A stretch of DNA of 64,000 nucleotides, from NCBI RefSeq assembly GCF_001435295.1, contig NZ_CM003594.1, positions 2,232,001-2,296,000 of the forward strand, read 5' to 3'. The stretch is from Psychrobacter sp. P11F6 (lineage in GTDB: Bacteria > Pseudomonadota > Gammaproteobacteria > Pseudomonadales > Moraxellaceae). The position numbers were made by a program, and so were the translations under genes. Under the pieces are notes generated by a model. That model was not told where the DNA came from. It saw nothing but the letters and a program-made list of their open reading frames with translations, and did not search any database. This document shows positions 1 through 8,782 of this stretch, one piece after another. How positions within the stretch are numbered: the first letter of the stretch is position 1; the number at the start of each line of letters is the position of its first letter.

Positions 1-129
1 TCATGCATCTTTCCATAAGAAAAATAAGGGAGTGGTCTGTGCAAGCTTAGGTTTTCATGGCTATATATTTTCATGCTCAACATTCCTTTGTTTAACATTT
101 TTTCCAATGGCGCTTTTTTTGATGCCTAA

Positions 130-1329
130 CTAAACAATCCCATCGGCTTTAAGCTTGGCTATCATGTCGCTGTCATAGCCTAAAGCAGTAAGCGTGCTGT
201 CAGTATGCTCGCTCAACTTCGGTGGCGGTGACCGATAAGTGACGGGTGATGCAGATAGTTTGATTGGACTACCAAGTGCTCTTACCGGACTGCCTTGCGT
301 GGCAAAATCAACCACCATCTCGCGTGCCAGCGCTTGTGGCATTACCAAGGCCTCAGCGATATTATGAATCGCACCGCACGGAATACCCGCTTTATCCAAC
401 ACCTCTAACCAATAAGTACGAGGTTGCTCGGCAAATTTATTACTCAGCTCATCACACAGCAGCTCGCGGTTGGCAACGCGTTGAGGATTGGTCGTAAAGT
501 GCTCATCCATATGCCAATTAACTGCAAGTATATCGCACAGTTTGGCAAACTGACTGTCATTGCCGCAAGCTAAAATAAAGTGCGCGTCACCCTGCCCTGC
601 AAATACTTGATAAGGCACAATATTAGGATGCTGATTGCCCAGTCTGGGCGGGATTTGACCTGATGCCAAATGATTCATACCAACATTAGCCAGCATGGCA
701 AGCGCACTATCTAAAAGTGCAACGTCTACCTGTTGCCCTAACCCAGTAGTCTCACGAGCAATCAAAGCCGCTTGAATACCAATCGTCAGCTGCAAACCTG
801 CAAACAAATCAACCACTGCCACGCCAACCTTATGCGGTTCACCATCGCTCGGACCCGTAATACTCATCAAGCCTGATAAACCTTGAATAATATAGTCATA
901 ACCGGGGCGCTTGGCATCTGGTCCTGTCTGACCAAAGCCCGTCAATGAGGCATAAATCAGGCGCGGATTGTCTTGTTTCAGACTGTCATAATCTAAGCCG
1001 TACTTCTTAAGACCACCAACCTTAAAGTTCTCAACAACGATATCGCTGTTCGCGATAAGTTGCTTGATAATGGTTTGCCCTGCAGGGGTATTAATATCGA
1101 CCGTGAGTGATTTTTTATTACGATTGATGGTAGCGTAGTAAGCAGAGGTGTCATCGCTGAATGTTGGCGGTGCCCAATGGCGCGTTTCATCACCGATATG
1201 CGGACGCTCAACCTTGATGACTTCAGCGCCCAAATCTGCGAGTACTTGAGTACAAGAAGGACCTGCCAACACTCTCGATAAATCAAGCACCTTGATACCA
1301 TGCAATGCACCTTTTGCCATATCCGTCAT
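130..1329 (-). CDS. CaiB/BaiF family CoA-transferase, probable succinyl-CoA:glutarate CoA-transferase
   Basis: This is a 399-residue class III CoA-transferase. The N-terminus has the family pattern VLDLSRVLAGPSCTQVLADLGAEVIKVE, and the VVDLFAG stretch near residue 170 carries the Asp that forms the acyl-enzyme in this family. It would move CoA onto a free dicarboxylic acid in the cytoplasm. The substrate is inferred as glutarate because the next gene upstream on the same strand is a glutaryl-CoA dehydrogenase; the pair would activate glutarate and then oxidise it to crotonyl-CoA. The ATG is preceded by AAGGGA at good spacing. Another dicarboxylate substrate cannot be excluded from sequence. 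Confidence 0.82.
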   Translation of the reverse strand: MTDMAKGALHGIKVLDLSRVLAGPSCTQVLADLGAEVIKVERPHIGDETRHWAPPTFSDDTSAYYATINRNKKSLTVDINTPAGQTIIKQLIANSDIVVENFKVGGLKKYGLDYDSLKQDNPRLIYASLTGFGQTGPDAKRPGYDYIIQGLSGLMSITGPSDGEPHKVGVAVVDLFAGLQLTIGIQAALIARETTGLGQQVDVALLDSALAMLANVGMNHLASGQIPPRLGNQHPNIVPYQVFAGQGDAHFILACGNDSQFAKLCDILAVNWHMDEHFTTNPQRVANRELLCDELSNKFAEQPRTYWLEVLDKAGIPCGAIHNIAEALVMPQALAREMVVDFATQGSPVRALGSPIKLSASPVTYRSPPPKLSEHTDSTLTALGYDSDMIAKLKADGIV

Positions 1330-1579
1330 AATAATCCCTTATTGTGTGGCATATTTTTGATAAAAAATTGCTATGCATCATTTATCTTTTGGTACTTTTC
1401 ATTGAAATTTTTAGATAATAAAGACTGATAAATAAATGATGAATAACAACCATGCATAAAAACGATGTATAAAAATCAGAAACGCACGCTACTATCTATA
1501 ACAGCTTATTAAAAAGCCAAACAATAACGTACGTTAGTCAAAACTCTCTTTAAATCTCTGCATTTAAATTACATTCAGT

Positions 1580-2764
1580 TTAAAAGAACGCTTGAATACC
1601 AGTCTGCGCACGACCTAAGATGAGCGCATGAATATCGTGCGTACCTTCATAGGTATTAACCGCTTCTAGGTTCATCACATGACGGATAATGTGGAACTCA
1701 TCAGAGATACCGTTACCGCCATGCATATCACGAGCAATACGCGCGATATCGAGCGCCTTACCGCAGTTATTACGCTTAATCAGTGAAATCATCTCAGGCG
1801 CCGCATTGTCTTCATCCATCAGACGACCCACACGTAACGCGGCTTGTAGACCTAGCGTGATTTCAGTCTGCATATTGGCAAGCTTCAACTGTACTAGCTG
1901 CGTTGCCGCGAGCGGACGACCAAACTGTTTACGATCTAGCGTGTACTGGCGTGCTGCTTTCCAGCAGAATTCAGCTGCCCCCATCGCTCCCCAAGCGATA
2001 CCGTAACGGGCTTTATTTAAGCAACCAAATGGACCTTTTAGACCACGGATATCTGGGAAAGCATTGGCTTCAGGAACGAATACTTTGTCCATCACAATCT
2101 CACCCGTGACTGAAGCACGTAATGAAAACTTACCCTCAATCTTCGGCGCTGATAACCCTTTCATGCCTTTGTCTAAAACAAAACCACGAATTTCACCAGC
2201 ATCATCTTTTGCCCAAACCACAAATACATCAGCGATAGGACTGTTGGTAATCCACATCTTATTACCCGTCAGCTCATAACCGCCATCAACCGCTCGTGCA
2301 CGAGTCGACATTGAGGCTGGATCTGACCCTGAATCTGGCTCAGTCAGACCAAAGCAGCCGACGTACTCACCTGTGGCAAGCTTAGGCAGATACCTCTCTC
2401 TTTGTTCTTCAGTGCCGTATGCCCAAATGGGATGCATGACCAAGCTTGACTGTACACTCATCGCTGAACGATAGCCTGAGTCAACGGCTTCAACTTCTTT
2501 GGCGATTAGACCATAAGCGACACTAGACAAACCAGCACAGCCATAACCTTCAATCGTGACACCAAGCAGACCCATTTCACCCATTTGACGCATGATATTA
2601 CGGTCAAAATTCTCGTTACGATTGGCTTCAACAATGCCAGGCATGAGCTCGTTTTGGAAAAACTGACGAGCGCTGTCCGTGACCATGCGCTCTTCATCAG
2701 TCAACTGGTCGCGTAATAAAAACGGATCTTCCCAATCGAAACTTGGACGCGTAGATGTTGCCAT
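1580..2764 (-). CDS. gcdH: Glutaryl-CoA dehydrogenase
   Basis: A 394-residue acyl-CoA dehydrogenase of the GCDH type, which oxidises and decarboxylates glutaryl-CoA to crotonyl-CoA with FAD in lysine/tryptophan/glutarate breakdown. Visible signatures are the FAD/substrate motif [16 protein letters not shown], the [16 protein letters not shown] strand, and [20 protein letters not shown], which carries the catalytic Glu. An in-frame ATG 24 bases further upstream exists, but I chose the ATG at 2764 because AAGGAG lies eight bases before it and the protein then begins [15 protein letters not shown], typical of the family. About 250 bp separate it from the CoA-transferase gene downstream. Confidence 0.92.
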   Translation of the reverse strand: MATSTRPSFDWEDPFLLRDQLTDEERMVTDSARQFFQNELMPGIVEANRNENFDRNIMRQMGEMGLLGVTIEGYGCAGLSSVAYGLIAKEVEAVDSGYRSAMSVQSSLVMHPIWAYGTEEQRERYLPKLATGEYVGCFGLTEPDSGSDPASMSTRARAVDGGYELTGNKMWITNSPIADVFVVWAKDDAGEIRGFVLDKGMKGLSAPKIEGKFSLRASVTGEIVMDKVFVPEANAFPDIRGLKGPFGCLNKARYGIAWGAMGAAEFCWKAARQYTLDRKQFGRPLAATQLVQLKLANMQTEITLGLQAALRVGRLMDEDNAAPEMISLIKRNNCGKALDIARIARDMHGGNGISDEFHIIRHVMNLEAVNTYEGTHDIHALILGRAQTGIQAFF

Positions 2765-2939
2765 GTGGATCTCCTTGATATCAGTCATCCTGACCGACGA
2801 GTAGTGATTAATGAATAAATTAGCTTAATAGTTTATTGACTTACCAATTCCGCTGTGCGAAACTTAGTTTCATAATTTAAATTCATTAAAACAAAGTTTT
2901 GGGTCGCTGTAAACCTTTATCCAAAAAAATGAGCATAAA

Positions 2940-3767
2940 ATGACAAAAAACATATCAACAGCTACTCCGCTACTCGATCGAATGACCACCATTCTTGAGC
3001 AAAGTAAAGACGATAATGATCGACAGTTTGTGACTGCATTGGGACGGGGACTAATCATACTGACAGCGTTTGAACATCATGAGCGGCTCACCCATCAGCA
3101 GCTATGTCAGATGACCGATCTGCCAAAGGCAACTATTACTCGCCTTATCCATACCTTGATGACACTTGGATTTTTACGTGTCACTGAGCACGGACAGTAT
3201 CAACTAGGCAGTAGTGCTGTACGTCTAAGTGCTACCGCATGGAGTCGCCATGATATGGTCGCAGCGGCTGAGCCTTTACTGCGACAGTTTGCTAGTGAGA
3301 ATGAAGTATCAGTGAATCTGGCGACCGAAGTCGAAGGAGAGATGCGCTATCATGCCTGCTGTCGTAGCCCTGCTCGCCTATCGGTCAATTTGCAAGTTGG
3401 CTCGGCAGTGCCCGTCGCCCGTACTGCGATTGGACGCGCTTTTTATGCGGCTAGCTCGCCAGCAAGACAGGCTGTCATTGAAGGTAACTTAAAAGAGCAT
3501 TTATCTACAGAAGATTATAACCATGCCCAAACTGCCCTAGACAGCGCGGCAGAGCATTATGATAAATATGGTTATACGGTGTCTGATGGGGAGTTCTCTA
3601 CTGATATATTGGCAGTAGCGGTTGGGGTTTTTGATGTCGCGACTGGACAGTATGCGTATTCGCTTAATGCCAGTGTGCCAAGTGCGAACTGGCAAAGCGA
3701 CGATTATGCAGCGATGATTGTGCCAAAATTGCAGGCGTTGGCGGAGCGGATTGGTGGTGGGGTTTAA
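2940..3767 (+). CDS. IclR family transcriptional regulator
   Basis: A 275-residue protein with an N-terminal winged helix-turn-helix (about residues 30-95, including TDLPKATITRLIHTLMTLGFLRV) and a C-terminal IclR effector-binding domain (about 105-270, including GSAVPVARTAIGRAFYAA and YDKYGYTVSDGEFSTDILAVAVGV). It is divergent from the glutaryl-CoA dehydrogenase gene across a gap of about 175 bp, so it most likely controls the two catabolic genes. The effector is unknown; glutarate or its CoA ester is the obvious guess. In pseudomonads the equivalent regulator is of the LysR type, which makes the IclR pairing noteworthy. Confidence 0.88.
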   Translation: MTKNISTATPLLDRMTTILEQSKDDNDRQFVTALGRGLIILTAFEHHERLTHQQLCQMTDLPKATITRLIHTLMTLGFLRVTEHGQYQLGSSAVRLSATAWSRHDMVAAAEPLLRQFASENEVSVNLATEVEGEMRYHACCRSPARLSVNLQVGSAVPVARTAIGRAFYAASSPARQAVIEGNLKEHLSTEDYNHAQTALDSAAEHYDKYGYTVSDGEFSTDILAVAVGVFDVATGQYAYSLNASVPSANWQSDDYAAMIVPKLQALAERIGGGV

Positions 3768-3807
3768 AAGAGAATAAACCATAAAGCTATAGTACGAGTA
3801 TCTTGGC

Positions 3808-5547
3808 TTAGTTGATGGGTTTTATCTTATGAAAAATGCTTCCTTTTAACTCATCAAACCGCAGCCCAAATTTCATCAGATACTTACGCAATCTGTCGCT
3901 ATCATTTGGATTTTTTAGCTTATCGCGTGAGTTGGCATACAGATATCGCCCAGCCGCTGCTTGGTTTTTATGACGTATACACACCTCAATCACATACGCC
4001 AGTTGCACCGCATCAAACGGATCAATAGTTGTCAGAATCTCTTCATCGAGATATTTTCTTAAAATATTATGGCTACCCTGCTTGATGGTTTCACTATCTA
4101 GAGTAGTATCGGGGCTATTTTTAGTCCTGACATTACCGCCATTTAAGCTATTAGAGCCGTTTGAACTGTCAGGTAATTCCCAAAGATAAGTTAACCTCTC
4201 AATCTCCGCTTGCACATCATCATTGCGAATCACTTTACTCTCAGCAAGTGTAGTCAAACGAATTATACTGGCGGTCAAATCACGAAAATTCCCCTGCCAT
4301 GTCGCATCCTGACTCATTGCAAAAGTTTCATAACGCTGCCTTGCTTCTGGCGTAAATCGATAGTGCTGCTGTTGCTCGTTACCCAAACGCGCTAGCTCAT
4401 AATCGATATTGGCAGGTAAATCTTCCAACCTATCTTTGAGTGATGGCAAAAAGAACGTCCACGTATTGAGACGCGCAAACAAATCCGCCCGAAACTCGCC
4501 ATTTGCGACTGCTTGGCGCAAGTCTTTATTGGTGCCTGCCATCAGCTGAAATGACACGCTAATCGGCGTATCACTACCGAGCGGATAAAAGCGTTGTTCC
4601 TCAAGTGCGGTCAATAGCATCGCTTGCTCATCAAGCCCAAGCTCGCCAATCTCGTCTAAGAATAACAAACCACCATCGGCTGATTTTAGCAGCCCGTCTC
4701 GGCTCGTTGCAGCTCCCGTAAATGCACCTTTTACATGACCGAATAACACACTCATGGCGGTATCACCACGCAGCGTGGCGCAGTTGACCTCGACGAATTG
4801 TTCAAGCGTGTTTTTGCCTTGCGTGCTGTTAGCTTTGGCTTTTTTGAGCGCGTAGATTTGGCCTGCCAATTGAGACTTGCCCGCCCCTGTTGCGCCCATC
4901 AGCAGTATGGGAGCAGTTGATCGAGTAGCGACTTTTTCGATATCGGAGATAAGCTTTTGATAAGCGGCGTTTTGGGTGACTAGATTGGCTTGCAAGGTTT
5001 GCCAATGTTGCTGTTTTTCCGCTTCAAAACGCTCACGTAAACCATCATAACGCGAGACATCTAGGTCAATCACTTGATAGCGACCTTGCGGATCAGCTTG
5101 GTCAGGTCTTGGGCAAGGTGATGTCTGAATCAAATCTGCGGGAATAAAGCCCGCCTCTACCAACAAGAACCAGCAAATCTGCGCCACGTGCGTACCCGTG
5201 GTCAGATGCAGCAAGTAATCGGTACTATCCTGAAAATCAAACCCTGTAGCAAAATCATACAGCTCAGCATAAACATCGGCAAAATCCCACGGACTGCTCA
5301 ACGCCACATGATGACCAATTATTTTAGTCTGAGGACTCACTTTTGCGACGTCATCAACTACTATTTTAAACAGCCGCTTATCTCGTTTACTGTATAAGAT
5401 ATGCAGCTCATCGACCAATAGCTCATCATGTATACCTAAGCTCACGGTTGGTCGCCATCGTTGCCAACGCTTGTCATTAAAGCCATTATCTAAGGTAGTG
5501 CCGAGGAAGCCGATGACGGCGGTTCTGTTATTTGGATCACTATTCAT
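3808..5547 (-). CDS. rtcR: Sigma-54-dependent activator of the RNA-repair operon, RtcR
   Basis: About 579 residues. The N-terminal region begins TAVIGFLGTTLDNGF, typical of the RtcR regulatory domain, which belongs to the CARF group of ligand sensors. A central AAA+ domain has Walker A GATGAGKS, the sigma-54 contact loop GAFTGA and Walker B GGLLFLDEIGEL. A C-terminal DNA-binding domain ends the protein. It activates sigma-54 RNA polymerase at the divergent rtcB promoter when its sensor domain is engaged, by RNA-derived ligands according to work on the family. I chose the ATG at 5547; a GTG five codons upstream is possible. The next gene is rtcB, 254 bp away in the opposite direction. Confidence 0.95.
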   Translation of the reverse strand: MNSDPNNRTAVIGFLGTTLDNGFNDKRWQRWRPTVSLGIHDELLVDELHILYSKRDKRLFKIVVDDVAKVSPQTKIIGHHVALSSPWDFADVYAELYDFATGFDFQDSTDYLLHLTTGTHVAQICWFLLVEAGFIPADLIQTSPCPRPDQADPQGRYQVIDLDVSRYDGLRERFEAEKQQHWQTLQANLVTQNAAYQKLISDIEKVATRSTAPILLMGATGAGKSQLAGQIYALKKAKANSTQGKNTLEQFVEVNCATLRGDTAMSVLFGHVKGAFTGAATSRDGLLKSADGGLLFLDEIGELGLDEQAMLLTALEEQRFYPLGSDTPISVSFQLMAGTNKDLRQAVANGEFRADLFARLNTWTFFLPSLKDRLEDLPANIDYELARLGNEQQQHYRFTPEARQRYETFAMSQDATWQGNFRDLTASIIRLTTLAESKVIRNDDVQAEIERLTYLWELPDSSNGSNSLNGGNVRTKNSPDTTLDSETIKQGSHNILRKYLDEEILTTIDPFDAVQLAYVIEVCIRHKNQAAAGRYLYANSRDKLKNPNDSDRLRKYLMKFGLRFDELKGSIFHKIKPIN

Positions 5548-5724
5548 AATATTACTTATCACTGAGTATCATTAGTAAATAATATATTATTTTCTATTCA
5601 GTTAGATATATTTCTATATATTTTTAACTCATGATTAAATAAATATTTTTATTCGAAAAAAATACAAAAATTAAACCATTTACTATCAATTACTTATGAT
5701 TAAATACTGAATATCTTAAAAACT

Positions 5725-5740
5725 TGGCATGTCCTTAGCA
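5725..5740 (+). promoter_or_regulatory. Sigma-54 (-24/-12) promoter of the rtc operon
   Basis: The bases TGGCATGTCCTTAGCA fit the sigma-54 consensus TGGCACGNNNNTTGCW with two mismatches. The invariant GG (5726-5727) and GC (5738-5739) are exactly 12 bases apart. It lies 61 bp before the rtcB start and points toward it, next to the gene for a sigma-54 activator. No confident activator-binding palindrome was identified in the AT-rich DNA between it and rtcR. Confidence 0.88.
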
Positions 5741-5801
5741 TTATATAAAGTAAGAATTATCTTCAATAATAAACAAACTTTGCAACGCTAAGGAATACAA
5801 C

Positions 5802-7034
5802 ATGCAACCAACCACTCATAACATCATTCAAGACGGTGGAACGCCTATCAGACTTTGGACCAAGGGCGTGCCTGTCGATCCAAAAGCACACGATCAATTG
5901 ATCAAAGCATCAAAAATGCCGTTTGTATATAAATGGCTTGCAGTGATGCCCGATGTGCATGTCGGTATTGGCGCGACTATCGGTACGGTATTGCCAACCA
6001 AAGAAGCGATTATTCCGGCTGCCGTTGGCGTCGATATTGGCTGCGGAATGATGGCAGTACAAACCACCCTAACCGCGAACGATTTGCCTGATAGCTTGCT
6101 TGGTCTGCGTACCGAGCTTGAAAAAGCCATTCCGCATGGTCGTAGTAAAACGCGTGGTCGCGGATCACGCCGTGATGTCGGCGCGTGGGCAAACCCTGAC
6201 GACACCGTAATGAACGGTTGGGGAACGCTGGTTGATGACTTTAATTATCTAACCCAAAAGCACCCTAAACTTAAAAATACCAATAACCTTAACCATTTGG
6301 GTACGCTGGGTACGGGTAACCATTTCGTCGAGGTGTGCCTTGATGAAACCAACCAAGTTTGGATCATGCTGCACTCAGGCTCACGCGGTGTGGGTAATGC
6401 CATTGGTCGCTACTTTATTGAGCTGGCACGTGAGGACATGCGCAAGTGGTTTATCAACTTGCCAGATAAAGATTTGGCTTACTTTGCCGAAGGTACAGAA
6501 CATTTCGATGACTATTGGTTTGCGGTTGGCTGGGCGCAGCGTTTTGCCTTTAAAAACCGCGAAATTATGATGGAAAAAGCCATCAAAGCACTACGCTACA
6601 TCATACCTAAGCCCTTTGATGCTGCCGTAAAAGCGGTGAACTGTCATCACAACTATGTGGCTAAAGAAGAGCACTATGGTGAAGAAGTATTTGTGACCCG
6701 CAAAGGCGCAGTACGTGCCCGCGTTGGCGAGTACGGAATTATTCCGGGGTCGATGGGTGCCAAATCATTCATCGTGCGCGGTAAAGGAAACGAAGAGTCG
6801 TTTTGCTCTTGCTCGCATGGTGCAGGTCGTATCATGTCACGTACTGAGGCCAAAAAAGTATTTACAGTTGCCGATCAAATTGCGCAGACCGAGGGCGTAG
6901 AATGTCGAAAAGACGCGGATGTAATTGATGAGATTCCAGCGGCTTATAAAAATATTGATGACGTGATGCAAGCGCAAAGTGATTTGGTAGAAGTGGTACA
7001 TACGCTGCGTCAGGTGGTTTGTGTTAAAGGATAG
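5802..7034 (+). CDS. rtcB: RNA-splicing ligase RtcB
   Basis: A 410-residue tRNA/RNA ligase that joins 2',3'-cyclic-phosphate or 3'-phosphate ends to 5'-OH ends using GTP and Mn2+. Visible active-site pieces are VGVDIGCGMMA (metal-binding Asp and Cys), GTGNHFVEV, the HSGSRGVG loop, NCHHNYV, and the C-terminal SHGAGRIMSR, whose His is the guanylylated residue. Length is typical of the bacterial family. It is the first gene after the sigma-54 promoter, with AAGGA before the ATG, and is followed after 39 bp by the HEPN-protein gene. Confidence 0.96.
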   Translation: MQPTTHNIIQDGGTPIRLWTKGVPVDPKAHDQLIKASKMPFVYKWLAVMPDVHVGIGATIGTVLPTKEAIIPAAVGVDIGCGMMAVQTTLTANDLPDSLLGLRTELEKAIPHGRSKTRGRGSRRDVGAWANPDDTVMNGWGTLVDDFNYLTQKHPKLKNTNNLNHLGTLGTGNHFVEVCLDETNQVWIMLHSGSRGVGNAIGRYFIELAREDMRKWFINLPDKDLAYFAEGTEHFDDYWFAVGWAQRFAFKNREIMMEKAIKALRYIIPKPFDAAVKAVNCHHNYVAKEEHYGEEVFVTRKGAVRARVGEYGIIPGSMGAKSFIVRGKGNEESFCSCSHGAGRIMSRTEAKKVFTVADQIAQTEGVECRKDADVIDEIPAAYKNIDDVMQAQSDLVEVVHTLRQVVCVKG

Positions 7035-7073
7035 GTAGGAACTATTATTTTCTAATATCACAAGGATAAAATT

Positions 7074-8705
7074 ATGGAAGATTCCATCCAGTCTAAGCTT
7101 ATATATACAAACTTGCAGTTAGATAATGCATCTGAAATGATTAATAAAGGGCAGTTTGAACAAAGCTATAAGTTATGCTTATATTTAAAGGAGCTTCTAG
7201 AAAAAGTCCATGATCTCAGTGACCCTAGTTTTTCCTACGCATTTTTTAGACTTGCTGGACTATTTGTTGATTTAGGTAATAGGGATTCCAACCTAGAGTC
7301 TTCTCAAATCGGATTGGAAATAATGGAGTCTAATAGCTTTGAACACTGTTTAACTCGTGATAGTTATTACTACTGCTTAGCAAACGCTAAAGGTAATTTG
7401 ACTCAAAGTGATTCCAATAACTACTGTAAAACTGATGTCAGTAAGATAGAAAGATTTTCAGAAGTAGGGTCATTACTTCTCAAAGCAACTATGATTCGTA
7501 GAAAAAATAAAGATGTTTTGTCGCCACAGGTTATGGTTAATATGGGAATAAATCTATATCTGCAGTATAGATTTTCAGAAGCATTAAGTTTGTTTGACAA
7601 GGTCAATTGTATGGGATTAGACATTCCAGAATCTTGGGTAAATCGCAGTGAATGTTTAGCACTATTAAATCAGATTACAGAAGTATTCTCGATCCAACAA
7701 TATAAAGAGGTAGCTCAAGGCTATTATCATGCTAGTGTTTCGAGTGAATTTCCTTATGACTGGCAAAATAACTTTTTCAATAAGGCTAAACACACGGAAA
7801 AAGAGATCGAAGATTATTGTTTGGATTTGGGTATAGATATAGAAGATGACAAACATTTAGACGAACAGGAATATCAATCTTTGTCAGAATATCGTAGATG
7901 GTGTTTAGATAATTTTTTAAGCCTTAGTGAACATGGTTTATATTGTAAGTGTCATGGAAGTGCGCGTGATAACTTGAATATCCCAGTGCCCACTAGAGCA
8001 GTTGCTGGAGATTTTATATTACCGATGGAGAAGGTATTAAATAGGCTTAAATCCGAATTTGGACTTGCTAGATTAATGTTGTATGAACATCAATCTGATA
8101 AGAAAGATAACGATATTGACGATGATGCTTGCTATGCGGAGCTATATGACAACGAGCTGCTAGGAACAAACATCGAAAAGCTTCGTACTGCTTTTCGAAT
8201 TTGCTTTGGTATACTAGATAAGATAGGTAATGCCATTGCTTTGTTGTTTGATTTACAACTTAAAACCAATAAAGGTAAAGTCAGGCCCTCATATTTTCAT
8301 ACCTTTTGGGAACTTGAAAACGAAGACAGACGTCAAAAGTTCGAAGCTTATGATAATGAAGGTTTGATTGGTTTATATAGCATAGCTTGTGATTTAAATC
8401 ACAAGCTAGAAGGTGAGCTTAGTTTTTACAAGCAGTGGCGAAATGCCTTGGAGCATAGTTTTGTATTTGTTTATGAGAATGAAAAACCTGAAGATATTGA
8501 AACCTCATTAGCCTATTATGAAGAACCAGTTTTTATTTCAGAGTCCGAATTTGTTGAGAGCGCCGAGCATGTCCTGCAATTGACACGTTCAGCCATTTTT
8601 TCCTTCGTCTTTGCAGTTAGGATCAAAGCCGAGAAGGAAGCTCTTAACAATATCCCTGATATTTTAATTCAAAATAAGTTTCTTGAACAAAAAAAATATA
8701 CTTAG
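7074..8705 (+). CDS. LA2681-like HEPN-domain protein in the rtc operon
   Basis: 543 residues. The N-terminal ~250 residues are helical and look like degenerate tetratricopeptide repeats (NKGQFEQSYKLCLYLKELLEK; YRFSEALSLFDKVNC). A middle segment has YRRW near 273-276. The C-terminal ~170 residues look like a HEPN fold with KQWRNALEHSF, an Rx4H motif at Arg456-His461. That RNxxEH pattern is the ribonuclease signature of active HEPN proteins and matches my memory of the LA2681-like HEPN family. No signal peptide or membrane segment is seen. AAGGATAAA precedes the ATG, which lies 39 bp after rtcB; rtcA follows 77 bp after the stop, so co-transcription is likely. The gene is visibly richer in AT than rtcB or rtcA, which suggests later acquisition. 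RNase activity is inferred from the motif. Confidence 0.75.
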   Translation: MEDSIQSKLIYTNLQLDNASEMINKGQFEQSYKLCLYLKELLEKVHDLSDPSFSYAFFRLAGLFVDLGNRDSNLESSQIGLEIMESNSFEHCLTRDSYYYCLANAKGNLTQSDSNNYCKTDVSKIERFSEVGSLLLKATMIRRKNKDVLSPQVMVNMGINLYLQYRFSEALSLFDKVNCMGLDIPESWVNRSECLALLNQITEVFSIQQYKEVAQGYYHASVSSEFPYDWQNNFFNKAKHTEKEIEDYCLDLGIDIEDDKHLDEQEYQSLSEYRRWCLDNFLSLSEHGLYCKCHGSARDNLNIPVPTRAVAGDFILPMEKVLNRLKSEFGLARLMLYEHQSDKKDNDIDDDACYAELYDNELLGTNIEKLRTAFRICFGILDKIGNAIALLFDLQLKTNKGKVRPSYFHTFWELENEDRRQKFEAYDNEGLIGLYSIACDLNHKLEGELSFYKQWRNALEHSFVFVYENEKPEDIETSLAYYEEPVFISESEFVESAEHVLQLTRSAIFSFVFAVRIKAEKEALNNIPDILIQNKFLEQKKYT

Positions 8706-8731
8706 AAAATGAAGAATAAGAGAGTACCAAA

Positions 8732-8767
8732 ATGAAGCTCGCAGAGGCCCTACTCATTTGCCAATAA
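8732..8767 (+). pseudogene. Possible vestige of a DIP1984-like gene (11-codon ORF)
   Basis: Between the HEPN gene and rtcA, an ATG preceded by AGAGAGTACCAAA opens an 11-codon frame reading MKLAEALLICQ before TAA. MKLAEALL closely resembles, from memory, the start of the small DIP1984/septicolysin-like family (typically MKLAEALI followed by a charged helix), members of which I recall near rtcB genes. This may be the 5' scar of such a gene left by a deletion. The match is only eight residues, so chance or a leader peptide for rtcA is possible. Confidence 0.35.
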
Positions 8768-8782
8768 AGATAATAAATACTC

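Noticed and set aside
1-129. Partial gene at the left edge
   Set aside because: No frame with a recognisable product could be supported in these 129 bases; left as intergenic.
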